Assembly (NCBI RefSeq): GCF_026210795.1
Contig: NC_089431.1
Span: 5,704,001 to 5,768,000 of the forward strand
Direction of reading: 5' to 3'
Source of the DNA: Rhizophagus irregularis
Lineage: Eukaryota > Glomeromycota > Glomeromycetes > Glomerales > Glomeraceae
Length of the DNA: 64,000 bases
Shown: positions 24,204-36,284 of the stretch, piece after piece
Layout of the letters: every line of letters begins with the position of its first letter
How positions within the stretch are numbered: position 1 is the first letter of the stretch
Notes under the pieces: model-generated
Database searches by the model: none
What the model was told of the DNA's origin: nothing
The model's input: only the letters and a program-made list of their open reading frames with translations
Program-made: the position numbers and the translations under genes

Positions 24204-25373
24204 TATTAAAATCGTATTAATTATTATTTTATTTTTAAAGAGGGAGAGAAAGTCGAAAGAAAGAAAAAAAGAAAAAAAGAAAAAAAAAAGTTTTTAAACT
24301 CAAATTTAAAAAATCGAAGATTATTACCTAGAAAATCGGGGAATGTAACGCAATTTAAACGGGGTGCAGTTTCCAAAGACGTTCATTCAATTGTTCATCT
24401 ACTGTTTCAGTGTTTCATCATCCGTTATCCTCCGTTTCTCATCATCATCAACTTTCCGTTCATCTCTAAATTAGTCAATATAAAAAATTTACAAAAAGAA
24501 GTTTAGTTTGAACGGAAAAATCTTTATTAATAATATTATAAATTAGGTAGATTTTTACCGAAATCTTTTTTTAATTCAAATTCGGGGATCATAACCATGG
24601 AAAACCGTGTAACAATTGTAACATTTTTTTTATACAATAATAATCAATGAAATCAAATTTAGTAAGGTTAATATTGTTTTAAATATTGTAAACATGGGAG
24701 TATTTGGTGTTCAAATTTTAATGCATTGAATAATATAGATTTCGCCATATTTCCTAATTTCTTTATTTCATTTAAAAATAAAATATTACGTGGGTTATTA
24801 TATAATACAATATAAGTATATATTAATATAACTTTTTTTAAAAAGTCATCTGATCCATGTATTGTTTAAATATTAACACAATATTTAAAACAATATAACT
24901 CAAAAATAAAATTTTAATATATCTTTATTTAGTTGTTAGTATAGAATAGTTAGTTTAAAATAGTTAGTTCAAATTATATACAAAATTAATAAAAAAAAAA
25001 AAAAGTTGCCAAGATAACTCAAATTGGTTAATTCAGTGAAACAAAGAATATTTTTAGTCTAAAAAAAAAGAATGTTTGTAATACAAAAATTATGTTAAAG
25101 GGTTAAATGAGTTCTATTTCGAATTGATATTATTAATTGTTTTTCTTGAAACCGATGAACAATTGACATTTAAAAGTAGGAAGAAAAAGCGCGTAACGTA
25201 AAATGGAACGATAATAATGATTGAATTACGCGAATAAAAAATATATGTACATTATTATTATATTTTTTTTTTGAATTTTTTTGAATTTTTTTACATTTAA
25301 TATATCCTACAAATTTTTTTTTTTAGGTAAAATAAAATTACAATAAATAAAATAAATAAAAATTAATAATTAA
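24204..25373. other. Intergenic: thiolase 5' flank and receptor 3' flank
   Basis: A purine-only tract (gaaag/aaaaag words, about 24238-24290) lies directly upstream of the thiolase ATG on the plus strand. A CATC-rich stretch (24410-24465) may belong to the promoter. No gene is seen. Confidence 0.5.
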
Positions 25374-26740
25374 TTACGGATTATTTTGTAAATTATTTAA
25401 AGGTTCATTTGAATAAGTAGGACTTGGAGGGGTTATTACAGAACTTGAATCAGCTTCGGATTTTACAGGAGGTTCTAAATAACTTATTCTTACTTGTTGT
25501 GTTGTTGTAATTGAAATAAATGAAGACATAGGATCAACGTCATTTACAGAACCTCCAGTAATTATCGTTGAAAAGAATTCACCAGATTTTTGTAAAGAAT
25601 TATTATGAATATTTGTCATATTTGTCATAGTTGCAGAATCAGAAAATGTTGACGGAAAGGAAGAAGAAGTAAATCTACGAATCTTTTCAAGTACAGGTTT
25701 TACGGATACGATATTACGCGTTATTCCATAAATTATTGTATTTACAAAACCTGCGCTCGTAAATACACAAGCGGCCGGAATCAAACTTTATTGAAAGAAA
25801 CAAAATAAATTAAATTAAATTAATAAAATTAAATTAAATAAAATCAAAATAAAATCAAAATAAAATCAAATATACTTACTAATTGATTCCCCATACATTT
25901 GGATTTTCGGTGGCAATAGCAACAATACGTTCTAATAATCAGAATTAATACAAAGTTATATATAAGTTATATAAGTTATATATATGCAATACTCAAAGTT
26001 ATATATGTGCAATACTTACGAAGAGCCAATGGAAATACTAATATAATATATACTATAGGATACCATACTAATTTTTTATTAACACTTTGTAAAACTCTTT
26101 TGGAACCTTGAGTTGCCATTGAACCTTGACGTCTGTAAATTACGGTAAACATCACGGCATATAAAATTATCATAGCGGCAGCATTAAATAATATAATTCC
26201 ATAATGAAAACCAATTCTATAATTTGGATAATAAGGAGAAATCCAACACCAACTTCCACCAGCATTACTATAAAAACTTTCATCATATGCTTGTTGAATA
26301 ACATAACCTAAAGCAGATATAACAATATTAAATGGCCATATTATTATCATGGCCAAAAATACCAAATGAGAATATTCATAAGAATGGACGACTAACATAT
26401 AAGTATGTAAACATATTACAAGAGCCCAAAACCCAGAAGCAACATCTCCTAAATTGATAAGAAAACCTTGTATATCACAATAAGTTCCTTCATTTATAGC
26501 ATTTATACGTAACCAATTATAACTCATCATAAATCCTATAGATTGTATAAAATCTGATAAAATTAAATTTAATACTAGTCTAGTAACTACTGTATGTCTA
26601 GAATGTTTTTGCGTTATTATCCACCATATCATTACAAAAACTGCTACATTACTAATCGTACTCGTTGATAATATTGCTATGACTCCATTTATATGAATCT
26701 GGACTTTATTTAGTTTTGGGTTATCTATTAGTTGTTCCAT
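25374..26740 (-). CDS. Seven-TM receptor, cAMP-receptor-like/Git3-type GPCR
   Basis: Minus-strand exons 26740-26020, 25931-25880 and 25785-25374 join in frame to 394 residues. Seven hydrophobic segments can be traced: IAILSTSTISNVAVFVMIWW, the LVLNLILSDFIQSIGF helix, GDVASGFWALVICLHTYMLV, VFLAMIIIWPFNIVISALGY, GIILFNAAAMIILYAVMF, KLVWYPIVYIILVFPLAL and ACVFTSAGFVNTIIYG. Cys in TYCDIQGF and in GGSWCWIS could form the usual loop disulfide. The CxxQGF..xGD..xxFW pattern resembles fungal Git3/Gpr1 and Dictyostelium cAMP-receptor-like proteins, which couple nutrients to G proteins and cAMP. A Ser/Thr-rich cytoplasmic tail follows. The longer upstream frame (to 26887) is lysine- and phenylalanine-rich homopolymer translation, so I chose the ATG at 26740. 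The ligand is unknown. Confidence 0.85.
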
Positions 26741-29700
26741 AATATGTTTATTTTGTTTAAAAGGTCGCTTACTTTTACTTTTTTTTTCTTTTTTTTTTAT
26801 AAAAAAAAAAAAAAAATTTTTGAATTTTTTTTTTTCTTTTATTTTTTTTTTGAAAACGCAATTGTTTAAAATACAAATTTTTTCCATCAGTATTTATATA
26901 TAAAACCACTATTAATTATTTACACTAGATTTTAATATAAAAACGGGTTTTAGTTAATAAGGTTTTTTGTGTAAAGTGACAATTTGGATAAAACTAGAAA
27001 TGTAGTAGTAAAGATTTCTAAAAAAAAAAATAACCTAACTAATATATACATCACATCATTTCCAATTTAATTATAATATTTCCAATTTAATTAGATTATT
27101 TCCCTTATCACATAATTCAAATCTCTTTATGTCATAAATCATGAATCATATAAATCATAAATCATAAAATCATAATTATTTATTCAAATATATCCAACAT
27201 TTATTGAATAAGGAAGTGATTATTACATATTACATATGAAGATCCAAATATTTAGAATGAAACAAAGAGATAACGCAGATTTGATAAAGAATTCGTTTTC
27301 TTATTATTTTAATTATTTCAATTATTTCCCTCTCTCTCTATCTCTCTCTCTTTTTTTTTTCGGAAATGAATCGGTATTAGGACTGCAAAATGTCCGAAAA
27401 TGATTTACCAATCCCCTATATTTAGGTACGATCGTTAATCTCTCTATAAACAAATTGGGCGTAATTTTCTTTAGAAATTCTATCGAAAGAATATTTTTGT
27501 AGATCATTGTAGATCATAACTATATTTTATCATGTATATCATGTGATTCTACATAAATTCTTACTTTAAATGATATCATGAGAAAATTCCGTCAAAGAAA
27601 AATCGTTTGAGGTGTCAAAATATTTGTTTTTATGAGTTAGTTTTATAAGTAAGTTCATACAACACGAAAACGATAATCATTTTTGATCATTGTAAAATTC
27701 GAGGAAAAAGAAAAGATTTTTTAAAAATTTTCTAAAATTATCTGAAGATCCTCTAAAATGTTTTTTACTAAAAATAAAAATTAACGAAGATATTTATAAT
27801 TTATTTTAATTTAGTTTAGTATATTTCCCTAATTATTGATAATTAACTGTTAATTAAATTATCTTTCTAAATACGTTCATAAATCAAAAACTATTCTTTT
27901 TGGGCATGTAAAATTCCTGAAATTTATTTTACGCCACAAAAAAAAACGAAACAATACCACGTATAATGATTTAATGTTGGATTACTCTTTATAGAAATAA
28001 GTTTATGAAATAATAAATTCTTAATTTGATATAATGAATCTTTTATTTTGGATAATTTTTTAAAAAATGATTACTTTCGGAAAATAATAGATAAAGTGTT
28101 GTAAATGGATGGATTTGGATGTGATCCTCATGTTTTCCGTTTATTTCCTATTGGTGTTTTTTAAAAAAAAAATACTTTTGAGACTCTCCATCAACAATGA
28201 AATTATTATAATTTACTAAAATAGAAAAATATAATAATAAATTTCAATAATTTCGGGCTATTTAGCATAAGTAGCATAAGTAGCATAAGTAGCATATGTA
28301 GCATATGTAGCATATTATAATATATATTATATTGTACGTATGTAATTATATTTTTTTACGATATATCGTTTACAATGCACATAATTAATAACAATAATGC
28401 AATGCATTAATTTTATTGTGTAAAATAAAAAATAAACCCCCATCAAATTTTAACCGCAAACTTAACCGCAAACTTACCTGCAAACTTGACTGCAAAACTT
28501 TGACTGCAAAACTCAAACTTAATTTTTTATGTCAAAAATCGTCAAAATAAGCTTATAGCGTCATTTGAAAAAACTCGTGTCACATATTTTAATGTATTAC
28601 TAAATTTTTTTTATGTTTCTTTATTATGATTCGTTTTGTTTTATATTTTTACATTTATAATTTCTTTCTTTTTTTTAAAAAAAAAAATATTATAATATTA
28701 TATAATATTATGAAACTTTTTTGTTCAAAAAACTCTTTTTTAATTCGCAATATCATTTTTGCATGATGCATTGCAATGATCAAAGATTTCATTAATTTAA
28801 TGCATTAAATGATGTAACCATTTTAGTAAAAACGTGAAAAAAAAAAATGTGGCTTTGTTCGGATTTTAATTTATCGAGTGCTTCATATCATGCAGAAAAA
28901 AAAGAATAATTGCATAAAAATTTCTCCTTATCTTTGATTATTTTCGGTGGTGATTTTTGTTTATCAATTTATATTTATCTTCAAGCAAATATAAATATTT
29001 TATTAATATAGATATTTTTATATCGGATAAATTTCTTTATGGAAAAAAGGTTTATTTATTGTTACCTTATATCCTTATATGTAATTATATGTAATTATAT
29101 GTAATTAAAAAGTTCACTTTCTTTAAAAACACTTTGTTATTAAATCAATTAAAAAAATGTGGCTTTAATGAAATTAATTTCATATCTAAAATTATTTGGC
29201 GTTAACAATGGGCTGATATCTATTAACTGTTAAGGTTAACAAAAAAAAAAAATATTTATAAAACATAAGCGCAAAGTTAACATTAATATCTGCTCTCTGC
29301 TATTTTCTATAAACAAACAAATTTACCCAGTAGAAACTATCTTTAAAGTGCTTTTATTAAAAGAATGTTCTAAAATCGTGCAGAAAAATCCTTTAGTTAG
29401 ATGTCGCAATTTTATTTGTACATTTTCTGTATTCTCTTTATCATGTGGGATCTACTTTAAAATATCCTTCGGCCTTCGGTCTTCGGTCTTCGGTCTTCGG
29501 TCTTTGGTCCTCATATGTATGGCAAATAGGATTGAAATCTGCAATTTTTTACATTACCCGTCACATTTTCAATTTCATATGGTTTAACAAAACTTATCAT
29601 ATGGTTTAACGGAAATTAATACTTCTTTTTAATGGTAAATTAGTACAGCCTGTACTGGTTGTTTTAATCTGTCGATGAGATTTTGGTGATAATATTCAAA

Positions 29701-31929
29701 ATGAATTTCTAAATTATTAATTGATAGTTTAAACTGTATTTCTGATTCTTTTTGCATTTTTCTTCTTTCAATGATCCACGGGAAATCGTCGTTAATCCTT
29801 AGAAAATAATTTAGGAGTATGATCAAAGAGTATGTGCATACTGCAATCATTCCTTGGTAATCAAAAATAGGTTAAAAGTACATGGTGTTTCACAGAGTTA
29901 TCTAAGTACGAGTCCTTGAAATTTTATTGTCAGTATTGTGAAATAATTTTGATTTGAAGGATTGGAAGGATTGGAAGGATCTTTTTAACTTTAAATTTAT
30001 TACCCTGTATCACAAATCCCTTAATTTGTTACCTGAATTTTTTGAAAAGCTCTTAATTTCTTAATGTTGGTAGTGTTAAAATGCGTGCTAAAAAAATCAC
30101 GTGCTGGCGACCATTATCTGACATTTTATTTAAAGTTGCTTTGATGCAGGTTTGTGTATGGTTCATAAATAATGGTGTGTAAGTTTATTTTACATATACA
30201 TTATATTTTATTTACTGTATATTTATTATTATTTGTATAAAAAATTTAATTAGACTAAATTTACATGTGCATTAAATGACTATTAAATGCCAATTCTCTT
30301 AAAATCAACATAAAATATTACAGTCTGACTTCCAAATTGATTAAGTATATATATAATTTATAGCCTTTTTATATAAATCACTAATTTTTAATTAACCATA
30401 ACTATGAAACTAAAAAAAAATCACCAAATTTAGGTCAAAATTATTCAAAATTAATTAATTTATTAGATTAAAATCATTAATTTAGGCTAAAATTATTAAT
30501 TTAACAGGTTAATTTAAGAAATTTTTAACCAAAATTACAATTTTTAAAAATATAATTTTTTAATGCAATTTTTAATTTTAGTCAAATTTAACTTTTTTAA
30601 TATTAGTTAATATGTTTAAATTATTTAGCTCATAAATTTAAATAAATTTATTAACTGTTAAAATTTGTTAATTATTATACAATATATTTATTACTTAAAA
30701 GTATAATCAACTTAATAATTATATGGAAATTTATTATAAACTGTATTTTTTTTAGATATATTTTATTTATTTTTTTAATATTTAAGAAAATAATACATAT
30801 TACAATTATTAAAGGTAATCAAAATCTTATATTACATTTGTGATTTATAAATATTAATAATTTAATTGGTTATTAAATCTAATAAGAATAATGGACTCTT
30901 TCCACTTATTTTACATCAATAATAAAAATTTTTTTATTTTTTTATTTTTTAAGTTTTTTTCTATATACTTTTAATATTCTTTTATTAGTTTAGTTTATAT
31001 TTTTTTTTACTTTAATATTTATTTCTTTTTTCACTAAAATAGCCATAAAATATCTTTTTATTTACAGATGGCAGATATGAATAACATTATATTCTGTTAA
31101 AATAGCCATTTAAGCTTACCCAACATAAAAAGATATAGAGTCTTAAAATACTTTTAAAACCATTCACAAAGCCAATTTTAATCATAAAATCTAACCATAT
31201 TTCCTACTTTTCAATTCACTTAGAAAACCAATTCTGCTATATAGAAAATTAGGCACACTTTTCTGCTATTATTCTTAGCTTCCTACAGCTATTAGGATAG
31301 CAAAAATGATGTGTAGAATTTATAACCACATAGTATCATTTTGAGGACATATAGCATGTAATAAAAAAAAGCATGTTAGATCTACTCCAAAAGGTAATCT
31401 AATAAAATTTTAAACCCTAATTTAATATTTAATTTTAAATTATAATTCTTACTATTCAATCTATCCAGAAAGCTAATTCCACTAGTTTACAGTCCTATCA
31501 GCAAATAAATTGCATTTTTTAAGTATTTTGTAAGGCTACCAACTAAATACAAGACAATCTATACTTCTGACATATGAGTAAACATAGCTCTACAAATCCA
31601 GACAGCCAATCCAACTAGTTTACAATTCTGTTAGCAAATAGATTGCATTTTGAGTATTTTTTCTATAAGTTGCTAATTAAACAAAATGCAATTCATACTT
31701 CTAATATACGAGTAAACACAACTCTATAAATATGCTTATAGCTAACAAAACCTAAATTATAGAATAGTTAAAAATAGTATACAAAACTAAGTACATATAT
31801 GATTAATAAAACAAGACCTAAAGGTTATAGAATAACCAAAAATAGTATGCAAAACTAGTAGCAGGTGGGTTGTAAAAAATCATGCATTATAATACAAATT
31901 GAAAAAATATTTTATATATACAAAAATAA
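26741..31929. other. Long A+T-rich intergenic region
   Basis: No supported gene. Simple repeats include a ct-rich run at about 27331-27352, a 10-mer agcataagta/agcatatgta array at 28264-28317, gcaaactt/gcaaaact words at 28450-28512, tatgtaatta at 29078-29108, and an eight-base ttcggtct array at 29467-29508. Two diverged copies of a roughly 145-bp unit lie at about 31463-31605 and 31606-31750. The open frames at 29348-29587 and 29629-29850 have no recognisable family. Confidence 0.5.
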
Positions 31930-32470
31930 TGATTCAAAATAGAATATTATTAAGAGGATTATTACACTGGCAAATATATATAATATTACAGATAGATGGA
32001 TAAAAGAAGTAATAGACTATCTGAAAATCACATTTGAAGTAGTATTAAATTCAAACTTTAATAAGATGAGTATAATAGTAGTAAGGTTAAAAGAAATTAT
32101 GAATATATATGATACTATCCTTGAAGATAAATTGTACTTAAAAATTCATTCTCATTAATATTAAAATATTTAATACTTTTAACCAAAAATTCAATATTTA
32201 AGATATGCTTAGAAATTATTAATAATTTTCAAGAAGAAAAAAAATTACCAATTGCATTAGTAAACTTATTAACAGTATTAGCAATTCTGCAACTAATAAT
32301 ATTAGGACTAATAAATAGTAATATATAAAGATTATTTTCAGAACTGAAAGAATAATATATGGAGAATTCATAGACTATTATTATAAGTAAGATCATGCAT
32401 AAAATGTATGTAGTGAGGAAATAGTTACTATTGAATAATTTAATAAAAACTACCAGAATATTATATTATA
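31930..32470 (+). pseudogene. Degenerate hAT-like transposase relic
   Basis: In one plus frame (about 32220-32465) the pattern LPIALVNLLTVLAI ... RLFSELKE ... HKMYVVRK ... LLLNNL survives, interrupted by several stops. It resembles the C-terminal dimerisation region of hAT transposases (ERxFS..., then a conserved Met/Leu-rich helix). The stops look like CAA/CGA to TAA/TGA changes. The upstream limit is arbitrary. No terminal repeats were found around it. Confidence 0.4.
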
Positions 32471-33049
32471 ATATATCAAGAGCTAACTAAATAGGTTAAA
32501 ACTAAAATGAATTGGCTATAATACTCTGTAAAAAATATTTAATGCTAACAAGAAATTAGGAATGTGATTACTGAATTTTACAAATAAAAGAATACTAATT
32601 TTCTGTAGAATTATTTTTTATATTTAAAAAAAGAGAATTGCACATCAGATTATTTTAAGTGTTAAAGATATTTTGAATAAAATTATAAATTATAATCACA
32701 AATAATTCAACTTTAAATTTAAACATATTGACCTTACCTAATTTAGACCAAATATGTATCTGAATTTTTGATATGATTTTAAAATGAACATCACCTGTAT
32801 CATACTTAATATATTTAATGGAAATGGGAATTTTTTTTAAATACCATTATAATATAAGTTAATGAAGTAAAATCAATAAACTTATTATCACTAATATTAA
32901 TCACAAATCTATAATTAAGTAGGAGAGGTTTACTTCCTTCTACAAGTTCTACAAAAGAAAATTCAGATAACAAATATTTAGCAAGAAGATATTAACAGAT
33001 TCAAGAAATCCAAATACTTGTATACTATTAGATCTGAAAAAGTATCAAA
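32471..33049. other. A+T-rich spacer
   Basis: I see no gene and no terminal repeats here; it leads into the repeat-bearing element at 33050. Confidence 0.5.
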
Positions 33050-33229
33050 TAGAGTTCTGAATAGGTTAACCAAATTCAGGTAACCTGACAGGTTGACCTG
33101 AATTTTTCAGGTCAGGTTTAGCAATTGCAATTCAGCATCAGTTCAGGTTGTAACATCAGTATAACCTGAATGACCTGTTGACCTGAAACTATGATTTTAT
33201 ATAATAAGTAAGTTATGGTATTATAATTC

Positions 33230-33960
33230 ACTTTTTATATTGATTTTATATAATAAAAGTGAATTGCGATATTGGGATTCACTTTTTTATATTGATTTTA
33301 TATATAAAAAGTGAATTGCGACGTCAGAATTCACTTTATTATATCAATTTTATATATAAAAAGTGAATTGCGGTATCAGAATTCACTTTTTTATATCGAT
33401 TATATATATAAAAAGTGAATTGCGGTATCAGAATTCACTTTTTTATATCGATTTTATATATAAAAAGTGAATTGCAGTATCAGAATTCACTTTTTATATC
33501 GATTTTATATATATAAAGTGAATTGCGGTATCGGAATTCACTTTTTTATATCAATTTTATATATAAAAAATGAATTACGGTATCGGGATTCACTTTTTTT
33601 ATATCAATTTTATATATAAAAAATGAATTGCGGTATCGGGATTCACTTTTTTATATTGATTTTATATATAAAAAGTGAATTGCAGTATCAAAATTCACTT
33701 TTTATATCGATTTTATATATATAAAGTGAATTGCGGTATCGGAATTCACTTTTTTATATCAATTTTATATATAAAAAATGAATTGCGGTATCGGGATTCA
33801 CTTTTTTATATTGATTATATATATAAAAAGTGAATTGCGGTATCGGGATTCACTTTTTTATATTGATTTTATATTTAAAAAGTTAGTTGCGGTATTGCTA
33901 TTCGTCTTTTTATACGATTTTAATATAAAAAACTGAATCGCAATATTTCAAAAAAAATGT
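33230..33960. repeat. Tandem array of about 52-bp hairpin-forming units
   Basis: Roughly 13 units each contain AAAAAGTGAATT, a loop of about 10 bases (gcggtatcag or variants) and AATTCACTTTTT. Every unit can therefore fold into a 12-bp stem, separated by tatatcgattttatata. Central units are most uniform and edge units are diverged, as expected from unequal exchange. Confidence 0.92.
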
Positions 33961-34059
33961 TTTGCACCATTTTTTTTTTGATATTTTAATATAAATCCTG
34001 AAAATTTTCAGGTTTCAGTTCAGGTCAGGTCAAACAGATAATCTGATATAACCTGACCA

Positions 34060-34487
34060 GAACCCTGGATAATTATAATTGAGGTCATATCTTACTATGT
34101 TTTAAACTTTATTTTTCTTTTAACATGTAATTTTATTAAGTTAATATTGTTTTTTACCATAGAAAAAAATGTTTCTTTTGAAGAAAAGAATCTTTTGATA
34201 CCAAAAATCTTGTAAATCTACTGATTAGAATTTGAGATAAGTATCATTACACAGGCAAAATTTGGCAAAAAAATATACGCTTTTTCACTATCGGTATACA
34301 TAGAAATATACAAAAAAATAAAAATTACTATTATTAAATATTACTTTTTAAGTAACAAAATTATAGATAATAGGAGGGCAATTATTATTACAAAGTTTTG
34401 TATCTATAGCTTTAAAAGTAAGTTCAGGATGACAAGGGTAAATTTTTAGCATAGAAGATATAACCTTAATTATAATTATCTGGGGTC
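34060..34487. mobile_element. Short member of the CCCCxGATAATTATAAT family
   Basis: The ends are inverted repeats of about 24 bp (ccctggataattataatt at left; complement of aattataattatctgggg at right). An 11-bp flank (taacctgacca / ttacctgacct) matches at 9 of 11 positions. The 428-bp element sits inside the acctga-rich right part of the 33050-34536 element. It has the same ends as the 1.67-kb element at 44524-46196 but a different interior. Confidence 0.65.
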
Positions 34488-34536
34488 TTACCTGACCTGA
34501 CCTGACCTGACCTGATCCGACCCATTCAGAACTCTA

Positions 34537-35340
34537 GTTAACGTGTCTAGTAATGAATTATGTTCATCTATTCCAAATTCTCTAGATCTAAAAAATGCGT
34601 TAAACAATCCATTATTTCATGCTCAGATAAATTAAAAGACGTCTGGTAAATAGTCTAAGAAGAATATTATGATGACAAGCCAACCGAGCTTGATAAAGTT
34701 TGTCCTAATTATCTTCGCTAAAATGAGCTATATAATTCCACCCTGTATATGTTTTTCTAGAATTCTACCAATCATCATCATCATCACAGGATTCATCATT
34801 CTCGTTATCATCATCATCCGCCCAAAATTTGTTATCATCGCTATCATTCATCATCCGCCCAAAATTCGTCATCATTATCATTTGTCACAAATTCTTCATC
34901 CAAATTATTACCAGCGTTAAGATCAGAATTGGTTAGTAAGTTTTGATCCATAGCTGATGAAGATGTGCAGATATAATAAAATACACTAATAATACTTATT
35001 TTTAATTTAGTATTCTACAGCCTCTTCGATTAGAAGTAGTAATACAGATAAAATAAATCTCAATTACATTATATATTATTGATTAATCATAAAATATTGG
35101 AGCAATGTACAGTATAATTTTGGAAAATTTTCTTGTTAAACAAGCAAATATAATGGGTATATTTCTAGCATGAAAAAAGTGCCAGTGATGAAAGTCATGA
35201 AACTTACTTGACAAAGTGCCAGGTAAGATATTACACAATTAAAGGTAGGTTTACTTGGTTTAAGCTGAATAAGCTGAACATTTGCAAAAAGACTTTGTAA
35301 CTAATACATAGTTTTCCTTTTAAGCTTCTCATTAGTATCA
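34537..35340. other. Spacer between TIR elements
   Basis: No gene. The open frame at 34669-34920 is a translation of atc/cat triplet-rich sequence (tcatcatcat runs at about 34770-34880), not a gene. Confidence 0.5.
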
Positions 35341-35348
35341 CGACTGAT

Positions 35349-35592
35349 TAAGGTTGTTTGTCTAAACCACTTTAAAATCCTACGATTAGTTTCGTCAAAA
35401 TTTTACTATAGATTTATTATAGTTTCGGCAAAGTTTCGGCAGTTTCGGCATTTATAATAAGTTTCAGCAGTTTCGTCTTTCTCCAAAGTTTCGCCAGTTT
35501 TTTAATATAACTTTAATATAGTTTCGGCAGAATTTTGCTTTTTGGCAAAACGCCATCTTGTCTAAACCCCTAGATTTCGGTAAGCAACCTTA
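35349..35592. mobile_element. hAT-type MITE, 244 bp
   Basis: The ends are TAAGGTTGTTT and the complement of AAGCAACCTTA. A perfect 8-bp target duplication CGACTGAT flanks it (35341-35348 and 35593-35600). Eight-bp duplications identify hAT elements. The interior holds several agtttcggca words. There is no coding region. Confidence 0.88.
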
Positions 35593-35600
35593 CGACTGAT

Positions 35601-36284
35601 AAAACAGGATCCCAGATATCTCTTATAGAACTCACAACTGACTTTTTGCCAAAAAAAGACCTAATTTACTTTTTTTATTTTCTGTTTTTTTGCGATTATC
35701 TCAGTATTCAGTAATCTGATTCATGCAGATTTTTTATTTTGTAAAGCTCAATGAGAGCTACAAAACAAAAAAAAGTTCATACAAATTGGACTACTAGATG
35801 CTAAGATAATCACAAAAAACTGATTTTTTTTTGTGAAATTTGCGAAAAAGTTACCCTCTGAGTTGTATATGTAATGTCCAGGGTTCTGATGAAACAGGTC
35901 TCTTTAAAACCAATTTTATCTAATATATTGCAAATAAAAAAAACAAAAAAAAACTTTGTCAATTAAGATTTTCTCGTGGATAATAAACCAATTGGTCTAT
36001 TTGAAATTATATATTTAATGCAGGATAATTTAGGCGATTCATAATCGATAAGTTGGATTGTTAATGAAGATCTAGAGATATTCATGTTTTGCAATAATCT
36101 TGGCAAATCTTTAGTGTATGGGAAAACAAGATAAGTGCATTGCTTGCAAGATTGATATTTCAGTAATTTAGAATTTATTATATTTGCGAAATAAAATAAT
36201 AGAATATGAAAAGTAATATAAGTAGGAATGAATATGGGAAATTACTTCATACTTCACTTTTCATTCTCTCTACAATTCATCACT
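35601..36284. other. Spacer upstream of the Crinkler pseudogene
   Basis: No gene is seen. It contains poly-A and poly-T runs only, and no inverted-repeat ends were found. Confidence 0.45.

Larger units (their letters stand above)
33050..34536. mobile_element. TIR element with 52-bp hairpin satellite inside
   Basis: The ends form a 17-bp inverted repeat with one mismatch (TAGAGTTCTGAATAGGT and the complement of ACCCATTCAGAACTCTA). Inside are clusters of acctga/tcaggt words near both ends, the 52-bp satellite array, and a nested second element (34060-34487). TAGAG-type ends suggest a hAT-like, non-autonomous element, but I see no 8-bp target duplication, so the family is uncertain. There is no coding region. 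Confidence 0.6.

Noticed and set aside
26741-26887. Longer N terminus of the receptor
   Set aside because: It translates poly-A/T runs into Lys/Phe strings. The ATG at 26740 gives a normal short N-terminal tail.
33042-34544. 8-bp target duplication around the satellite-bearing element
   Set aside because: gtatcaaa and gttaacgt do not match, so I do not claim a hAT duplication for it.
34669-34920. 83-codon frame rich in Ile
   Set aside because: It is a translation of atcatc triplet repeats.
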